A stretch of 64,000 nt of DNA from Planctomycetota bacterium. Lineage in GTDB: Bacteria > Planctomycetota > UBA1135 > GCA-002686595. The notes under the pieces are model-generated. The model was given only the letters and a program-made list of their open reading frames with translations, was not told the origin of the DNA and did not search any database. The stretch lies in contig CANKOY010000009.1 of the NCBI GenBank assembly GCA_947484275.1, positions 22,112 to 86,111 on the forward strand, read 5' to 3'. Positions 35,364 through 44,718 of this stretch are shown one piece after another. The stretch's first letter is position 1, and every line of letters begins with the position of its first letter. Both the position numbers and the translations under genes were made by a program.

Positions 35364-36085
35364 CGCGGATCCTTGGGGCTTTCGGCGCCCATCTGAGCCA
35401 GATGATCGCTGGCAAACCAGTCGTCGAGCGTGTGGGGGCCCAGGCGCTCTAGCAGCGCAGAGAAACGGTTCTTGGCCTCGGCGACGTTGGCCGCGTCGAG
35501 CAGTGCGAAGCTGCGCTCACCGTCGAGACGCGCCAGCAGGTACACGCCCTCAGTCGCTGTCATCTGCCACAGCTCACGCTCGGCGCGCAGATGATCCTCG
35601 GCAGTGAGCAGCACATAGGTTCGCGCGCCGCTGCCTGGAGCGAGCTTGAGTCCCTCCGCCAGGGCGCGCTCCTCACGCTTCAGATCGCGCTCGAGCGCCT
35701 CCCGCAGGGGCGCGCCCGTGGCCAGTGCGTGGTACTCGAGCACGAATACCCCGGCCTGCGCTGCGGGATCCGTCTCAGCCCAGGCCTTGGCCTGCGCTTC
35801 GTTTGCAGTGTCGAGCACGAACAGTCCGCGCAAGTCAGTGGCGTGCCGAGTCGCACCGAAGGGGCCCGCCACCACGAGTTTGCGCTCGCCGGCGAGGCGC
35901 TGCATGTTGGCGAAGTGGCCGATGAAGGCCTGGCGGTTCAGAGCTTCGGAGAGTTTTCCGGTGCTCGGCCCGGACCTTAGGAAGACGAGCGTGTACTCGC
36001 GTTCCGGCGTTCGGGTGGGCGCACTGGAGCACGCGGACAAACAGGCCAATACCAACAGGGCGGCGGTCCATGCGATTCTGATCAT
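35360..36085 (-). CDS. Lipoprotein with two YCII-like domains
   Basis: 241 residues. A lipoprotein signal (LLVLACLSACSSAP) is followed by two YciI-like ferredoxin-fold repeats. The first is EYTLVFLRSGPSTGKLSEA with the HFANMQRLAGERKLVVAGPF core, and the second is RTYVLLTAEDHLRAERELWQ with EGVYLLARLDGERSFALLDA. YciI proteins are normally small cytoplasmic proteins, so a lipid-anchored duplicate is unusual. In the first repeat the His of the HxxYM-type motif is present (IGHFANMQ). Function unknown. Confidence 0.72.
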   Translation of the reverse strand: MIRIAWTAALLVLACLSACSSAPTRTPEREYTLVFLRSGPSTGKLSEALNRQAFIGHFANMQRLAGERKLVVAGPFGATRHATDLRGLFVLDTANEAQAKAWAETDPAAQAGVFVLEYHALATGAPLREALERDLKREERALAEGLKLAPGSGARTYVLLTAEDHLRAERELWQMTATEGVYLLARLDGERSFALLDAANVAEAKNRFSALLERLGPHTLDDWFASDHLAQMGAESPKDPR

Positions 36086-36129
36086 GGGCCAATCCTATCC
36101 AGTTTGGCAGCGGTGTAGGATCGAGGCGC

Positions 36130-36711
36130 TTGTCTTCGCCCATCGAAGTCCTGACGCAGCGTCTCGCACGGCACACGCCCGTGGAGATCGCGTTGCCCGC
36201 GAACGAGCAGGCGGCGATCGCGGTGATTCTCGTTCCCGCAAGCGACCTTGGAGGGCTGGAGTTGCTGTTGATTCAGCGCGCAATTCGCGAGGGCGATCCG
36301 TGGTCTGGCCACATGGCGCTGCCGGGAGGGCTGCGCGACATGGGGGATGCGGACCTGAACGCGACGGCCGTGCGCGAGGCGCGCGAGGAGACAGGCATCG
36401 ATCTTGCGCAGGCGCGGTTCCTGGGTCGACTCGATGACCTGCGGCCGATCCGCCAATCTCAGCGTTCGCTCTCGGTGCGGCCCTTTGTCTACTGCGCTGA
36501 CAGTCGGCCGGACTTGACGTCCAGCGCGGAAGTGGCTGACGCCCTGTGGGTGCCCCTGGGGCGCCTGCGTTCCTGCGCGGGCGAAGCATGCGTGGTCCAT
36601 CGAGGCGCGCCGTTGAACGTGCCTGCCTACTTGGTGGACGGTCGCACCGTCTGGGGCATGACCCAGCGAGTGCTCTCCGCGCTGCTCGACCTCAGCGACT
36701 CAGACCGCTGA
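36130..36711 (+). CDS. NUDIX hydrolase
   Basis: 193 residues from a TTG start (no ATG fits). The NUDIX box is complete: GGLRDMGDADLNATAVREAR continuing EETGI (Gly, Glu pair and Arg in place). The preceding DPWSGHMALPGG is typical of the CoA-pyrophosphatase-like subgroup. It should hydrolyse a nucleoside-diphosphate-linked substrate in a metal-dependent way. The exact substrate is not predictable. It converges on the long minus-strand operon with a 9-base gap. Confidence 0.85.
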   Translation: MSSPIEVLTQRLARHTPVEIALPANEQAAIAVILVPASDLGGLELLLIQRAIREGDPWSGHMALPGGLRDMGDADLNATAVREAREETGIDLAQARFLGRLDDLRPIRQSQRSLSVRPFVYCADSRPDLTSSAEVADALWVPLGRLRSCAGEACVVHRGAPLNVPAYLVDGRTVWGMTQRVLSALLDLSDSDR

Positions 36712-36720
36712 TTCTCTCGA

Positions 36721-39700
36721 TCAGCGAGCCTTCGCGGTCCAGCCCTCGGCGATGCGCCGCAGGTCAGGGGCGGTGTCCAATTCGTCGCCGAAGTAGTGGC
36801 GCTCCAGGGTCGCGATCTCCGCTCCCAAGGCCTGGTGTTGCTCGGGCGCCAGACCGTTGTGGGCCTGGATGTCGCGCAGGAGACCCAGCACCGTGAACGC
36901 GTTCACGTTCCCGGGAACCTGGAAGCGCGCCGGGCCTTCGAGCTTGGGCCCTGTATTGCGCCGCATGAAGAACAGGCCTGCCGCGAGACCCGCCGCCCCG
37001 ACGAGCGCCCACCACAGCCAACTGCGATCCGCCTTGGCGTACTGGCTCTCGAGGGTCACCGTCTCTGCGACGCTCACCAGGTCGGCGTCGACGAAGCGAA
37101 AGCGCTCGTTCGTTTCCGCCTCGTTGCGCGGAGTGCCGAAGCTAAAGCTGGTGGGGGGCTGCGCGAGGCCTTCCTTCGCGCGCAGAGTTAGCGTCCAAGT
37201 GCGCTCGGAGTTCACTCCGGCGTCCTCATCAGCGAACTTCACCACCGACACTCCGTGGTCGTCGGTGCTGGCGATTTCGAAATCCTGCGGCGCCAGGTCC
37301 AGGGTCGCTGCCAGGTCCGGAACGAGGCCAACTGCCGTAGCTTTGATCTCGAGAATCAGCTTGCCCGTCTTGGCCTGACGCTCGTCGAGAGTCTGCGTCA
37401 CCGAGAGCTTCTCGAAGGGCCGTGCTTCGGCATCCTTGCCGGCCGCATCGATCACCAGCGCCTGGGATTCCACCGGCAAGACCGCGTAGCCGGTCGTGTC
37501 GAGGAAATCGAGGTCCATGCGAATCGGCGGAATGCGATCGATCGCCTCGCTGCGCGGCTTGAGCAGCGCGTAGGCGTAAGGAGTCACGCGCCAGCCGTAC
37601 TCGGCTTCGGCCTTCGAGCGCACTTGGGGATCGTTGAACGTGACCGAGAGCACCTCGAAGTGCTCGCTCAGGGTCGTGCGCAGCGTTTCCTCGAATTTGT
37701 CGCGGTAGTCCTCCAGGGGCCGACCGTAGTTGTAGCCGAAATTCTGGTTGTTCTGGTTCTGCAGGTACTTCGCGAATCCGCCGGATTCGCGCTCGATTTC
37801 GCGCGTGTGTCGCAGATCGATCGCCAGTCCGAAGGGCTGGTCGCGTCCGACGCGATCAGAGCCGTCGATCGTGGCGCGCAGTTGGATTTCGGTGACGAGA
37901 TCCTTGTAGTAGTCGAAAACCTGCCGTGCCTCGCTGGCGAGCTTGTGGTCGCCCACGATCGCCAGGCCCTCGCGCACGTAGCGGTACTTGATCGGCGGTC
38001 CGACGTTGCTCATGCGCGCGAAAAGCGTGCTGGCGAACATTCCTGTGTGTCGTTCGGCGCTCGCGCCGGGCAGCGCATTCAACCCATCGCGGATCAGCGC
38101 GATCTGCGGCACAGCCAGTAATTTGTCGGCCTCGATTGCACCCAGGTCGCTGGCGCCGAGGGCTGCGTAGAACCAGATGTCGAAGGCCGCCGTGGTCTCC
38201 TTCTCCTGATCCATGGTCGGCACGGCCGCTGCGTACAGTTGCGCAGCTTTTTGGAAGCTCTCGAAAGTCTTCGCTCGGCGCGCGCTGAACTCAGCGTCCT
38301 TCTTCAGTTCCCCGCGGTAGTTGTTCTCGTCGTGGGCCAGGGCGGCCTTCACCAGCCAAAGCTCCCAGCTGTCGGGGTGCTGAGCGAGCACAGAATCCAC
38401 GGTGGTTTCGCCCAATGCGTAGCCCCGCAGCACTTCAGCCTGGATGTCCTTCTGGTGGCGGTTGGTTTTTTTCTTCTCCTGCAGGGCCGGATCGCGCCAG
38501 ACCTGCACCAGGTTTCCGCGCATGGTCTGCAGGATGCCCGCGATCGTGGCGGGCTTGAGGCCGGAGATCGGCCCGAAGATCGACTCGATGTTCTCCAAGC
38601 GGAAGACCTCGGCGCTCGAATGCACCGCTGTGAACGCGCTGGCGATCAGCGCATCGTCGAGTTCCACCGGCAGCTTCCGCAGACGCGCTATCCACCCCGA
38701 CAGTTCCTCGAGGTTGCGCTCCTGCTTCGAACGCGTCAGGGGGATCCCGCTGGCGCGCTCCTCGAAGCCGTAGAAGAACATGTACTGGTTCGTACGGTTG
38801 CGCTCCGAGTTCGGGTTGTGCTTCGAGGTCCACACGCGCAGGAACTCATCGACGAGGCCCTTGGCCTGGCGCGGGAGCGTAGTCGCCAACGATTCGATGT
38901 ACGGGAAGGCCAGGGCCTCCTCGCCGACCTTCAGGTACAGCTGCGCGAAGATCATCTGGAAGCGCGGCGCCAGAGTCGCGTCCGTGTGCGCCAACCACTC
39001 AGCGCTCGGCCGGGCCTCCAAAATCGTCCCGGTCGTGATCGCCGTGGGCACGTTGCCTCGGTAATTGCCGCCCCAGTTGTTGTAGAAGAAGTTGCCGTAG
39101 CGGTCGCGCTGCATTTGCGGACCCAGGGACGACGATTCGTCGTAGGTGTAGGAGACGGTCGCCTCGCGCAGCCAGTTGTTCGCCAGCAGTTCGAGTTCCT
39201 TGGACCAGGTGGCGGCCAATTCCGGCGCCGCGGCCAGCAGCGCTTTCGCCGCGGTGGTCTGCAGCTCGAGCAACTTCTGGCGCCGGTCCACGTTGGTTGC
39301 TTCGGCCGCCAAGGAAAGGGACGCCGCCGAGCCGATAGCGGCCAGGATTTCCATGCCGCGCTGGGGCCGCGAAGTGAAACTCTCGTCGAGCCAGGCCTGA
39401 CCGAGTTCCTTCTGGATCTTGGGCGCGATGTCCACGGCGCGCGTAAGGGCTTCCTTCTTTTCTTCTTCCACGACTTCGCCGACTGCCAGCACCGCCTGAG
39501 TTGCGGCCCAGGCGGACTCGAGCCACTTGACCTTCTTGTCGTGGGCGTACTCCGCGAGGCAGTGGCGCGAGATCAGATTGAGCCCCTCACGGTCATTCTC
39601 TTTCTCGGCGAGTTCCTGGGTCGGGAGCAGCCCGGCAAGGAAGCGCGGTTCGTTGGCGCCAACCAAGAGGCGCGCCAAAAGACGCTTGTCGACGCCGAAA

Positions 39701-40566
39701 TTCGGCTCCTCCAGGCGCGGTGCGATGCGCTCCAGGAAACTCTCCAATTGATGACCGCTGTCCAGGGACAGTCGCAGCAATTGCCCCAGAGTCGCGATGC
39801 TCGCCTGTTCGAGTTTCTTCGGCGCGGCCTGAGCCAGCCCGACGATGTCCTCGGGTGAGAACTGGTTTTTCTCCACGAACATCTGGCCCTGCTGCGGCAC
39901 CTGCGGGCGCTGCTGGGGACCCTGGAGCAGGGACTGCAGCATGCGGTCGTAGCCGCCCTTGGCTTCTGCTTCGGTCAACGTGGCGAGGTAGGCCTTCACG
40001 GCAGCCCAGTCCCCAAGGGTCACGTTGCGCGTCAGCGCGGCCATCTCATCGACGATGGCCTTGGCCTCGGCGGCTTTCTTTTCTGCCTCTTCCTTGGCCT
40101 TCGCGGCTGCTTCAGTGGCGGCAAGTTTTGCGGCAGCCTGGGCAGCGAGGCGTTTCTCAGCCTGTTCCGGAGTCTCGCCCTCCGGCCCCGCCGGTTCCTC
40201 TGGCGCAGTGGGCGCCTCGCTGGGCATCGGAGCTTCGGTGGCGGGAGCCTCAGGGGCTTCCGCGGCGGGCTTATGCTCTTCCGGTTTCTTCGGCGGCGTT
40301 GCCCAGACGGAGAGTTGCGTGGAAGCGCGTCGGTCGAACTCGAGCTTCTGCAGTGCTTGCAGGCGTGCGCTCGGCGGCGCGTTGACGCCTCCCGAGCCTT
40401 CGGGCCCCGCCGACATTGCTCCCTGCATCTGCGCCGCCATGGCGGAGGCGAACATGCTCATCTCCTCCTCCCCGTCGGCGTAGCCGATCATGCGGATCTG
40501 GCCGCGCGCAGAGGGAGCCGCGAGAACGAACAAAAACGCCGCGAAACCGCAGGAAATGAGCCGCAT
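36721..40566 (-). CDS. Very large exported, membrane-anchored protein of the MoxR/VWA operon
   Basis: 1281 residues. A signal peptide (LISCGFAAFLFVLAAPSARG) is followed by a Glu/Ala/Pro-rich stretch and a long Ala/Lys/Glu coiled coil at about 130-175 (EKRLAAQAAAKLAATEAAAK). A long helical, TPR/HEAT-like body fills the middle. A beta-rich segment lies near 1000-1170, with one membrane helix near 1190 (WLWWALVGAAGLAAGLFFM) and a cytoplasmic tail of about 70 residues. No enzyme motif was recognised. It is last in the MoxR/VWA operon, so it may form the envelope part of the assembly those genes build. That is inferred from context only. Confidence 0.7.
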   Translation of the reverse strand: MRLISCGFAAFLFVLAAPSARGQIRMIGYADGEEEMSMFASAMAAQMQGAMSAGPEGSGGVNAPPSARLQALQKLEFDRRASTQLSVWATPPKKPEEHKPAAEAPEAPATEAPMPSEAPTAPEEPAGPEGETPEQAEKRLAAQAAAKLAATEAAAKAKEEAEKKAAEAKAIVDEMAALTRNVTLGDWAAVKAYLATLTEAEAKGGYDRMLQSLLQGPQQRPQVPQQGQMFVEKNQFSPEDIVGLAQAAPKKLEQASIATLGQLLRLSLDSGHQLESFLERIAPRLEEPNFGVDKRLLARLLVGANEPRFLAGLLPTQELAEKENDREGLNLISRHCLAEYAHDKKVKWLESAWAATQAVLAVGEVVEEEKKEALTRAVDIAPKIQKELGQAWLDESFTSRPQRGMEILAAIGSAASLSLAAEATNVDRRQKLLELQTTAAKALLAAAPELAATWSKELELLANNWLREATVSYTYDESSSLGPQMQRDRYGNFFYNNWGGNYRGNVPTAITTGTILEARPSAEWLAHTDATLAPRFQMIFAQLYLKVGEEALAFPYIESLATTLPRQAKGLVDEFLRVWTSKHNPNSERNRTNQYMFFYGFEERASGIPLTRSKQERNLEELSGWIARLRKLPVELDDALIASAFTAVHSSAEVFRLENIESIFGPISGLKPATIAGILQTMRGNLVQVWRDPALQEKKKTNRHQKDIQAEVLRGYALGETTVDSVLAQHPDSWELWLVKAALAHDENNYRGELKKDAEFSARRAKTFESFQKAAQLYAAAVPTMDQEKETTAAFDIWFYAALGASDLGAIEADKLLAVPQIALIRDGLNALPGASAERHTGMFASTLFARMSNVGPPIKYRYVREGLAIVGDHKLASEARQVFDYYKDLVTEIQLRATIDGSDRVGRDQPFGLAIDLRHTREIERESGGFAKYLQNQNNQNFGYNYGRPLEDYRDKFEETLRTTLSEHFEVLSVTFNDPQVRSKAEAEYGWRVTPYAYALLKPRSEAIDRIPPIRMDLDFLDTTGYAVLPVESQALVIDAAGKDAEARPFEKLSVTQTLDERQAKTGKLILEIKATAVGLVPDLAATLDLAPQDFEIASTDDHGVSVVKFADEDAGVNSERTWTLTLRAKEGLAQPPTSFSFGTPRNEAETNERFRFVDADLVSVAETVTLESQYAKADRSWLWWALVGAAGLAAGLFFMRRNTGPKLEGPARFQVPGNVNAFTVLGLLRDIQAHNGLAPEQHQALGAEIATLERHYFGDELDTAPDLRRIAEGWTAKAR

Positions 40567-40629
40567 CTGAACTACGCCGCGAATCGCGACGCTCCAGGAA
40601 GGTGTTGCGAGGGGCCGCGACTGATGGAA

Positions 40630-40752
40630 CTACGAACCGGAACCGTCCGGCGGCGGACCCGAACTCGCGCCGCGCGCGTCATTGGCATTCTGACCCTTAC
40701 CCTTGGACTTGTTCTTGCCTTGGCCGCGACCGCGACCACTACCGCAACCGCG
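40630..40752 (-). other. In-frame Gly/Arg/Lys-rich extension behind the stop of the preceding gene
   Basis: Directly after the TGA of the 211-residue gene, the same frame continues for 40 codons (RGCGSGRGRGQGKNKSKGKG, then QNANDARG and GPPPDGSGS) before a TAG at 40630. The strongly biased hydrophilic composition looks like a real low-complexity C-terminal tail, not spacer. The separating TGA may therefore be a recent CGA-to-TGA nonsense change, leaky readthrough (UGA followed by C) or an error. Confidence 0.45.
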
Positions 40753-41388
40753 TCACTGCGAAGGCAGGGGCAGACCCTGAAGATCCTCGAGGTCCATGCG
40801 AGCAAGGCGAATCGAGGACTCCAGGTTTTCCTGGTTGGCCTTCGCGATCAGTGTCTCGCCGGCTCGCTCCGCCTGTTCCGCCAGCAACTTGTAGTTCTGG
40901 CGCGAGGCCTCGATCTCGGGCTCCCATTCGTCGGCGGGCGCGCCTTCGAGGCGCATCAGCCAAGTGCGGTAGTACTGCGCGTTAGCCAGGGCTCCGCGCG
41001 CGTCGGCGAGCAGCGCGGCATCCGCCTTCGGGTCCTGGGTCAGCTCTTCCACGATGCTGCCGAACTCGCGGTGTGCGTCGGGCAACTTGCTGAGGAACAT
41101 CTGGGCCTTCGCGCGCTCTAGCCGCAGCTGGCGCGATTCGATCACGCTCGAGGGCGGCAGATGCTCAAGTGCGTCCGTGTAGGCGCTCTCGGCCTTTGCC
41201 CACAGACTGCGCGCGGCAGCGTCGCCCTCGGCGGCGGCGAGCTCCCGCGCTTCGCGGACAAACTGCTGTGCTTGGCTGGTCGCATCGGCCGCGCGATCCA
41301 TGCGCATGCGATCGACGCCCGGACCGTAGTGATAGGCGGCGCCCGCAGCGGGCAGCAGGAGCCAGATGAACAGAATCAGTTTTCTCAT
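40753..41388 (-). CDS. Membrane-anchored helical protein of the MoxR/VWA operon
   Basis: 211 residues. It starts with a membrane helix (LILFIWLLLPAAGAAYHYG), followed by an entirely helical, TPR-like region (AESAYTDALEHLPPSSVIES, RLERAKAQMFLSKLPDAHRE). Similar small TPR-like proteins accompany VWA genes in planctomycetes, where they may serve as scaffolds. The start at 41388 gives an N-terminal anchor; the longer frame to 41511 reads as noise. Its TGA stop may truncate a basic tail (see 40630-40752). Confidence 0.65.
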   Translation of the reverse strand: MRKLILFIWLLLPAAGAAYHYGPGVDRMRMDRAADATSQAQQFVREARELAAAEGDAAARSLWAKAESAYTDALEHLPPSSVIESRQLRLERAKAQMFLSKLPDAHREFGSIVEELTQDPKADAALLADARGALANAQYYRTWLMRLEGAPADEWEPEIEASRQNYKLLAEQAERAGETLIAKANQENLESSIRLARMDLEDLQGLPLPSQ

Positions 41389-41567
41389 GGCGAACCTCAG
41401 GGCCTGATCCGGATGTGAACGGCGCTTGTCGTGCCAGGAAGGCGAGCCCCAGTCTACCGAGGACCTATCCCACCTGACATCCGGGTTTCGGCCGGCGGGG
41501 GAGGTTTCCACCAGGGGAACACAGTCGCGAGCTCTGAACGCCTCCCGTGGGCACGTACGAGCCCTGT

Positions 41568-42659
41568 TCAGAGCCCGATCAGCTGGCGCCAGCGCGGCTG
41601 TTCGCCGAGAGCTTCCATCACCGCCGCGGCGAAAACCGCGCAGCCCCTGTCCCGGAAGTGCACCGAATCGTTGAAGTGCTCGCGATCGCCCGGAACAGCC
41701 GTGGCGATATCGAGGAGCAGGACGCCCTTCTCCGCGGCCACTTCGCGAGTCACGCGATTGAACTCATCGAAGGCGTCGAGGAGCAGCTCGGCCGACATGT
41801 ACGGCATGTAGTAAAAGGACGTGTTGCAGGCCTCCGTCAGGCGCGCGGGATCCTGACCACGGCGTGCCTGGGTCGAGAATGTCAGCAGACAGACGATCTT
41901 GGCGCGCGCCTTGGCCGAATCGCAGAGGGACTCCAAGCGCGCGCGGTACTTGAGCGACAGCTCGCGCGGTTCGAAGGTGACTTCCTTAACCGCGCCGCCG
42001 GCTCCTTGCTTGCGCGAACCCAGGAGCAGGTTCTTGTCCAGGAGGTACCACGTCAGCCAAAGCTCACCCAGCCACGATTTGCGATCGGCATGTGTCGTGT
42101 AGACCTTCTGCTCAATGGCCAGATCCCGTGAGTCACGCCCCAAATCGTTGGTTGCCTCGTAAATGAAAATCACGTCGGGGTCCAGGGGCGCGACGCGGTG
42201 TTCGAGGTTGATCTGCATGTGCTCGAGCCGATGTCCCCCGACGCCTGCATTCACGTAGTCCACCGTGCCCGCGGGCAGTTTCTGCGCCACCAGAGCCGCC
42301 ACTTGCGCGGGCCAACTCGCCTCTTCCGAAGTCGCCTCGGCGCAAAAAGTCGTTGAGGCGCCGAGGAAGGCCAGTCTCAGGCGACCCGGAGGTTTGGGGC
42401 GTTCCACCAGGGGACCGCGGAAGCCCAATTCGTTGATCGAAAAGTGCTTGGTGACGCGTCCCGGTGGGGGAAGCTCCAATCCAGTCTTCGGGTCGACAAC
42501 GAACACGTGCATGGGGCCGAAGCTGCCGTGCTTGAGGTACTGGCGCGTGCGCAAGGCGAGTTCGATCAGGACCAGCGCGACCGCGACGGTCGCGATCGAC
42601 AATCCCAGTTTGCGTGCGAGTCCGCCGCGGGGCGTGTTCGAGGATTGAGCCGACTTCAT
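41568..42659 (-). CDS. SGNH/GDSL-type hydrolase with N-terminal membrane anchor
   Basis: 363 residues. An N-terminal helix (LGLSIATVAVALVLIELALR) probably anchors it. The SGNH blocks are LAFLGASTTF (Ser nucleophile), NAGVGGHR (Gly), EATNDLG (Asn) and DSVHFRDRG (Asp/His). These enzymes remove acyl groups from sugars, lipids or cell-wall polymers. It lies on the same strand between the VWA genes and the last two operon genes with moderate gaps (84 and 179 bases), so it may be part of the operon or a guest in it. Confidence 0.8.
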   Translation of the reverse strand: MKSAQSSNTPRGGLARKLGLSIATVAVALVLIELALRTRQYLKHGSFGPMHVFVVDPKTGLELPPPGRVTKHFSINELGFRGPLVERPKPPGRLRLAFLGASTTFCAEATSEEASWPAQVAALVAQKLPAGTVDYVNAGVGGHRLEHMQINLEHRVAPLDPDVIFIYEATNDLGRDSRDLAIEQKVYTTHADRKSWLGELWLTWYLLDKNLLLGSRKQGAGGAVKEVTFEPRELSLKYRARLESLCDSAKARAKIVCLLTFSTQARRGQDPARLTEACNTSFYYMPYMSAELLLDAFDEFNRVTREVAAEKGVLLLDIATAVPGDREHFNDSVHFRDRGCAVFAAAVMEALGEQPRWRQLIGL

Positions 42660-42743
42660 CGCGGTGCTGAAGTTAGCACTCGACGGCCGCTCGCGCCCGA
42701 TCTTGATGGTCGCCGCGCTCGGTTCATCGTGCTTTTTCCCGAT

Positions 42744-43793
42744 TCAGCGCGCGCCCACCAAGGAACGCTCGTGTCGAGCGTTCGCAGCATCGGCCGCCGT
42801 CGCGCGCGAGCCTGAGCGCGTCCCCGGTCGCCAACGGGTGCCAAAGAAGTGAAGCAGGAGCGGCAGGAATCCCAGGATCGCCGCGCCGATCGCCGCCGCG
42901 AACAGCGCGTAATCGCGCAGAGTCAGGCGCTCGAAAATATCGCGCTCCTCCAGTCCGGCGGCTGAGGCGATCAGGCTGGAACTCAGGTGCCGCTGGTTGC
43001 CGTCGTGGAACGTGCCACCCAGACGCGCGGCCATTTGCTTGAGCGTCGGGATGTCCTGCCGCGATTGACGTCCGTCGATGAATTTTCCGACGCGGGAGTC
43101 GCCGACTCCGACCACAAGCACACTGCGCACCGAGGCAGGCATGCGCGGCATGCCCGTGGGCGGCAGGGTGTCGCCGTCGGACATCACGATCAGCGTGGTG
43201 CTGCGCGGATTCCACGGCTTGGCGATCTTGGCGGCTTCCTCCAGTCCTTCGAACAGTTTCGTTTTGCCGGCCTGGAAGGCGAAGTGCATGGGAAGGTCGC
43301 CGAAAATGTTGCGCACGACTTCGAAGTCCTTGGTGTCAATCACCACGGGCTTGGCGCCGTTGTAGACCGCCACCACGCTGATGCGCGATTGCTCGATCGG
43401 CACGCGGTCGAAGAAGGACTCGATCAGTGAGCGCGCGCGCGTCATGCGACTTTGCTTGCCGTCCACGCCCGCGTCGACGAGGCGCATGCTGGGTGAAACG
43501 TCGAGGACGATGAGCACGTGCTGAAAATCGGCGTCCGTGCGTTCGGCGGCCATGCCAGTGGCGTAGCGGCGCGGCTCCAGGAAGAGCAACGTCATCACAC
43601 CCCAGGTCAGGGCTGCGAACGAGAAGGCGCGCAGGTACGGCGCCGCTCGCGCCCAGGCGAAGGGTTGGCGCGCCGGACCAAACGCCAACGGAGCCAGGCG
43701 GCGCACGCGTCGGCCGTGCAGCGCTTCTGCGAGCGCCGCGAGGATCAGGGCACCAAGGGCCGCCAGCGGAGCGTAGTACTCCTGCTCTACCAC
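42744..43793 (-). CDS. BatB-like von Willebrand factor A membrane protein
   Basis: 349 residues. An N-terminal helix (LAALGALILAALAEALHG) and a second near residue 60 (LRAFSFAALTWGVMTLLFLE) precede a VWA domain with the MIDAS motif LDVSPSMR (DxSxS) and a downstream SDGDTLPPTG. A third helix is near the end (LFAAAIGAAILGFLPLLLHF). This TM-VWA-TM layout is that of BatA/BatB proteins of the aerotolerance operon. A GTG at 43793 was chosen: it overlaps the upstream stop (GTGGTAG). An ATG at 43859 lies deeper in the previous gene. Confidence 0.82.
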   Translation of the reverse strand: MVEQEYYAPLAALGALILAALAEALHGRRVRRLAPLAFGPARQPFAWARAAPYLRAFSFAALTWGVMTLLFLEPRRYATGMAAERTDADFQHVLIVLDVSPSMRLVDAGVDGKQSRMTRARSLIESFFDRVPIEQSRISVVAVYNGAKPVVIDTKDFEVVRNIFGDLPMHFAFQAGKTKLFEGLEEAAKIAKPWNPRSTTLIVMSDGDTLPPTGMPRMPASVRSVLVVGVGDSRVGKFIDGRQSRQDIPTLKQMAARLGGTFHDGNQRHLSSSLIASAAGLEERDIFERLTLRDYALFAAAIGAAILGFLPLLLHFFGTRWRPGTRSGSRATAADAANARHERSLVGAR

Positions 43794-44713
43794 GGCGTGT
43801 ACCTCAGGCCGAAGAGCGCCAGGAGGCCCGCCAGGATCAGGCCCAGTCCCGCCAGGCACCAGGGTCGCAGGTCGTCCGTGGCCTCAGCCTGGGATTTCTC
43901 CATGCGCGTCTTCTGCATCTTGTCGATGCGCTCGAAAACTCGCTTCAGGCCGTCGGTGTCCTCGGGCTTGAACGCCTCTCCACCGGTGAGCGACGCGATG
44001 CGCACGATCGGATCGGGAATCGCGCCCTCGGCGATGTGCACGGTGTAGACCACGATGTTGTCGCGCAAGAGATCGCGGGCAATCGCTTCGTCATTGCCGT
44101 TGCCAAGATCCGAACTGTAGCCGTCGCTGACCAGGATGATCATGCGATCGCCCTCTTCGCGTTCGATCAGGACCTTGCGGCAGGCCATCAGTGCCTTCGC
44201 GATCTCCGTGCCGCCGAACCAGTTCGGCAAGTTCTGCGGACGCATGAACGGCGGCGCACAGCGAAACGCGGAGATGTCGGTCGTAACCGGTACCCAGTGC
44301 AACACGCTGTTGCCGAAGAACGTCAGGCCGAAGGCGTCCCCGGTGCGGTAGTCGAGGAACTGATTGATCGCGACCATCGAGGCCTCGTAGCGATCGCCCT
44401 CGCCGAACTTGGCGGTCATGCTGCCCGAGACATCGACGCAGAATTGGATGTTGGTGAGCACGCGCTTCGAGCGCGGCGCTTCCCAGGCCTGCGGGCCGGC
44501 GAAGAGCACGCACACGATCGCCAGGAGCAGGGCCGGAATCGACTCGAACAGCCGCAGGAAAAAGCCGATCCAGGCGCCGGAGGATCCGCCGGCATGATCG
44601 AAGGGCAAGACCACCGAGCGACCCGCGCGATTCCAGGTCCACAGCAATAGCCCCGCGGGCAGCACGAGGAAAAACAGTGCGCTTGGATGTCGAAAGAGGT
44701 CGATCGAGTCCAT
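43787..44713 (-). CDS. BatA-like von Willebrand factor A membrane protein
   Basis: 308 residues. Two N-terminal helices (ALFFLVLPAGLLLWTW; IPALLLAIVCVLFAG) precede the VWA domain. MIDAS residues are VDVSGSM with a later Thr (FGGTEIAKAL) and Asp (LVSDGYSS). The C-terminal helix is CLAGLGLILAGLLALFGL. VWA domains bind metal and protein partners. MoxR ATPases are thought to act on them as chaperones. It overlaps the next VWA gene and follows the BatD-position gene by 5 bases. Confidence 0.85.
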   Translation of the reverse strand: MDSIDLFRHPSALFFLVLPAGLLLWTWNRAGRSVVLPFDHAGGSSGAWIGFFLRLFESIPALLLAIVCVLFAGPQAWEAPRSKRVLTNIQFCVDVSGSMTAKFGEGDRYEASMVAINQFLDYRTGDAFGLTFFGNSVLHWVPVTTDISAFRCAPPFMRPQNLPNWFGGTEIAKALMACRKVLIEREEGDRMIILVSDGYSSDLGNGNDEAIARDLLRDNIVVYTVHIAEGAIPDPIVRIASLTGGEAFKPEDTDGLKRVFERIDKMQKTRMEKSQAEATDDLRPWCLAGLGLILAGLLALFGLRYTPW

Positions 44714-44718
44714 GGAGC

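Noticed and set aside
38239..39858. 539-codon plus-strand frame inside the 1281-residue gene
   Set aside because: It is antisense to a coherent exported protein and lacks any signal, motif or plausible ribosome site; its composition (Val/Leu/Arg/Gln) is a shadow of Ala/Glu/Lys coding on the other strand.
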